DNA of 31,132 nt from positions 1 through 31,132 of the forward strand of contig DATMQA010000114.1 of the NCBI GenBank assembly GCA_035566895.1, read 5' to 3'. Position 1 is the first letter of the stretch, and each line of letters begins with the position of its first letter. The stretch comes from DATMQA01 sp035566895 (GTDB taxonomy: Bacteria > Verrucomicrobiota > Verrucomicrobiia > Limisphaerales > UBA8199). The position numbers and the translations under genes were made by a program. The notes below the pieces were generated by a model. It ran no database searches and was not told where the DNA came from. It was given only the letters and a program-made list of their open reading frames with translations. Below, one piece after another: positions 30,667 to 31,132 of this stretch.

Positions 30667-30740
30667 ATCTAACTGATCTAACCCATGTAACCCATGTAAT
30701 TTTTTAACCTTTTTAACTCTTTTAACCCATTTAACTCTTT
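30660..30740 (-). repeat. Degenerate 9-bp tandem repeat
   Basis: Read on the minus strand from 30740, nine consecutive 9-base units keep phase: AAAGAGTTA, AATGGGTTA, AAAGAGTTA, AAAAGGTTA, AAAAATTAC, ATGGGTTAC, ATGGGTTAG, ATCAGTTAG and ATGGGTGGG. The core is GTTA preceded by a purine-rich half. Because 9 is a multiple of 3, every frame gives a repetitive peptide, which explains the low-complexity open frame here; that frame is not a gene. The TAA stop of the DUF3631 gene lies in the first unit. Confidence 0.88.
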
Positions 30741-31132
30741 GGTTGTGGCCCTGCCGCGCTGGGTCCATTCGCGGTCGAGTCCCCGGGCTCAGTCGCGGGC
30801 GCATCCTCTGATGCCGGTTTGAGTTCATCGATCAGAGCACGGGCTTCGGCCTTAGGCACGTAACGGCGAATGGTTTCCAGCATATCTTCCTGGCAATAGC
30901 CCTTCGCCTGATTGCCGTTGATGCGGAGGTTGCGCGGGCGGATTCCATACGGGCTCAACTGCCGCGCGAGCCAGCGGTCGTCGATGGGTTTGCCGCGCAG
31001 CAGGTCCTTCCAGGGGCGATTGTTATAGGCGTTGAGGCGTGCGATGAGGTCCGAGCTGAACAGCCGGTCGGTCTTGGCGAAGTTGAACTGGATGTACACG
31101 TCGAACAGCAGCACCGAGATCGGATTGGAATC
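30731..31132 (-). CDS. DUF3631-containing protein, C-terminal part (runs off right edge)
   Basis: The frame is open to the right edge (reading DSNPISVLLFDVYIQF at the start), so this is the 3' end of a longer gene; the GTG at 31114 is an internal codon. The 133 visible residues contain TDRLFSSDLIARLNAYNNRPWKDLL, GKPIDDRWLARQLSPYGIRP and AKGYCQEDMLETIRRYVP. This matches the C-terminal half of the DUF3631 domain, where paired helices precede a PxGIxP and KGYxxxD segment. DUF3631 usually ends primase/helicase-like proteins of phages and integrated elements. A polar, Pro/Ala-rich tail (PASEDAPATEPGDSTANGPS) follows. The TAA stop comes from the first unit of the 9-bp tandem repeat. The rest of the protein is not visible. 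Confidence 0.82.
   Translation of the reverse strand, partial: DSNPISVLLFDVYIQFNFAKTDRLFSSDLIARLNAYNNRPWKDLLRGKPIDDRWLARQLSPYGIRPRNLRINGNQAKGYCQEDMLETIRRYVPKAEARALIDELKPASEDAPATEPGDSTANGPSAAGPQPKS

Noticed and set aside
30535..30828. A 97-codon minus-strand open frame with a Lys-Val repetitive stretch
   Set aside because: The repetitive part is just the 9-bp tandem repeat read in frame and the frame overlaps the DUF3631 3' end; not a gene.
1..31132. CRISPR arrays, tRNA or rRNA genes, insertion sequences
   Set aside because: I looked for regularly spaced identical repeats, tRNA arms with CCA-type ends, conserved rRNA words and transposase domains, and saw none.

Overview
The window is one dense, almost unidirectional block. 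Every gene I can support except a LysR regulator (29651-30538) is on the minus strand, so transcription runs mainly from right to left. The base composition (GC-rich by eye, near 60%), STAS-fused MlaE, soil-type detoxification genes, fused response regulator/flavoprotein and degenerate 7-bp and 9-bp tandem repeats suggest a free-living soil or freshwater bacterium with an outer membrane. I lean towards Verrucomicrobiota (Pedosphaera-like), but this is an inference without a marker gene. I see no rRNA, tRNA, CRISPR array, insertion sequence or intact phage.

Layout from right to left, in the direction of transcription: the C-terminal part of a DUF3631 protein enters from the right edge (30731-31132) and stops inside a 9-bp tandem repeat. 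LysR (plus strand) and a pirin gene are divergent around a 58-bp gap that carries a direct repeat. Next is a redox/signalling pair: a receiver-glutaredoxin-like-thioredoxin-reductase-like fusion that has lost its redox cysteines, translationally coupled to a cNMP-binding histidine kinase. Then a multi-GAF/PAS histidine kinase is coupled to a NarL-type response regulator (21994-25361).

From 21739 down to 13752 lies a stress and detoxification region: alpha/beta hydrolase, NmrA-like reductase, cytochrome P460, Tat-exported epoxide hydrolase, Ohr peroxidase, a broken SDR remnant, CAD-type alcohol dehydrogenase, YcaC-like isochorismatase-fold hydrolase, SDR and Dps. Several of these overlap by four bases. 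A 40-bp element is shared by the regions upstream of the alpha/beta hydrolase and the isochorismatase-like gene.

From 13699 to 3287 is an eight-gene run with gaps of no more than 5 bases: DedA-rhodanese fusion, RND adaptor, RND pump, outer-membrane factor, STAS-MlaE permease, MlaF-type ATPase, MlaD/MCE protein and an auxiliary lipoprotein. It joins a tripartite efflux pump and an MCE lipid transporter in one probable transcript and is the most interesting system-level feature. The outer-membrane factor's signal peptide is encoded by a 7-bp tandem repeat.

The left end is a sugar-phosphate operon, pgi-gnd-zwf, with zwf running off the left edge. No stretch over 300 bases lacks a gene. The longest gaps (15889-16167, 17248-17494, 21740-21993 and 25362-25610) are described in the entries below.
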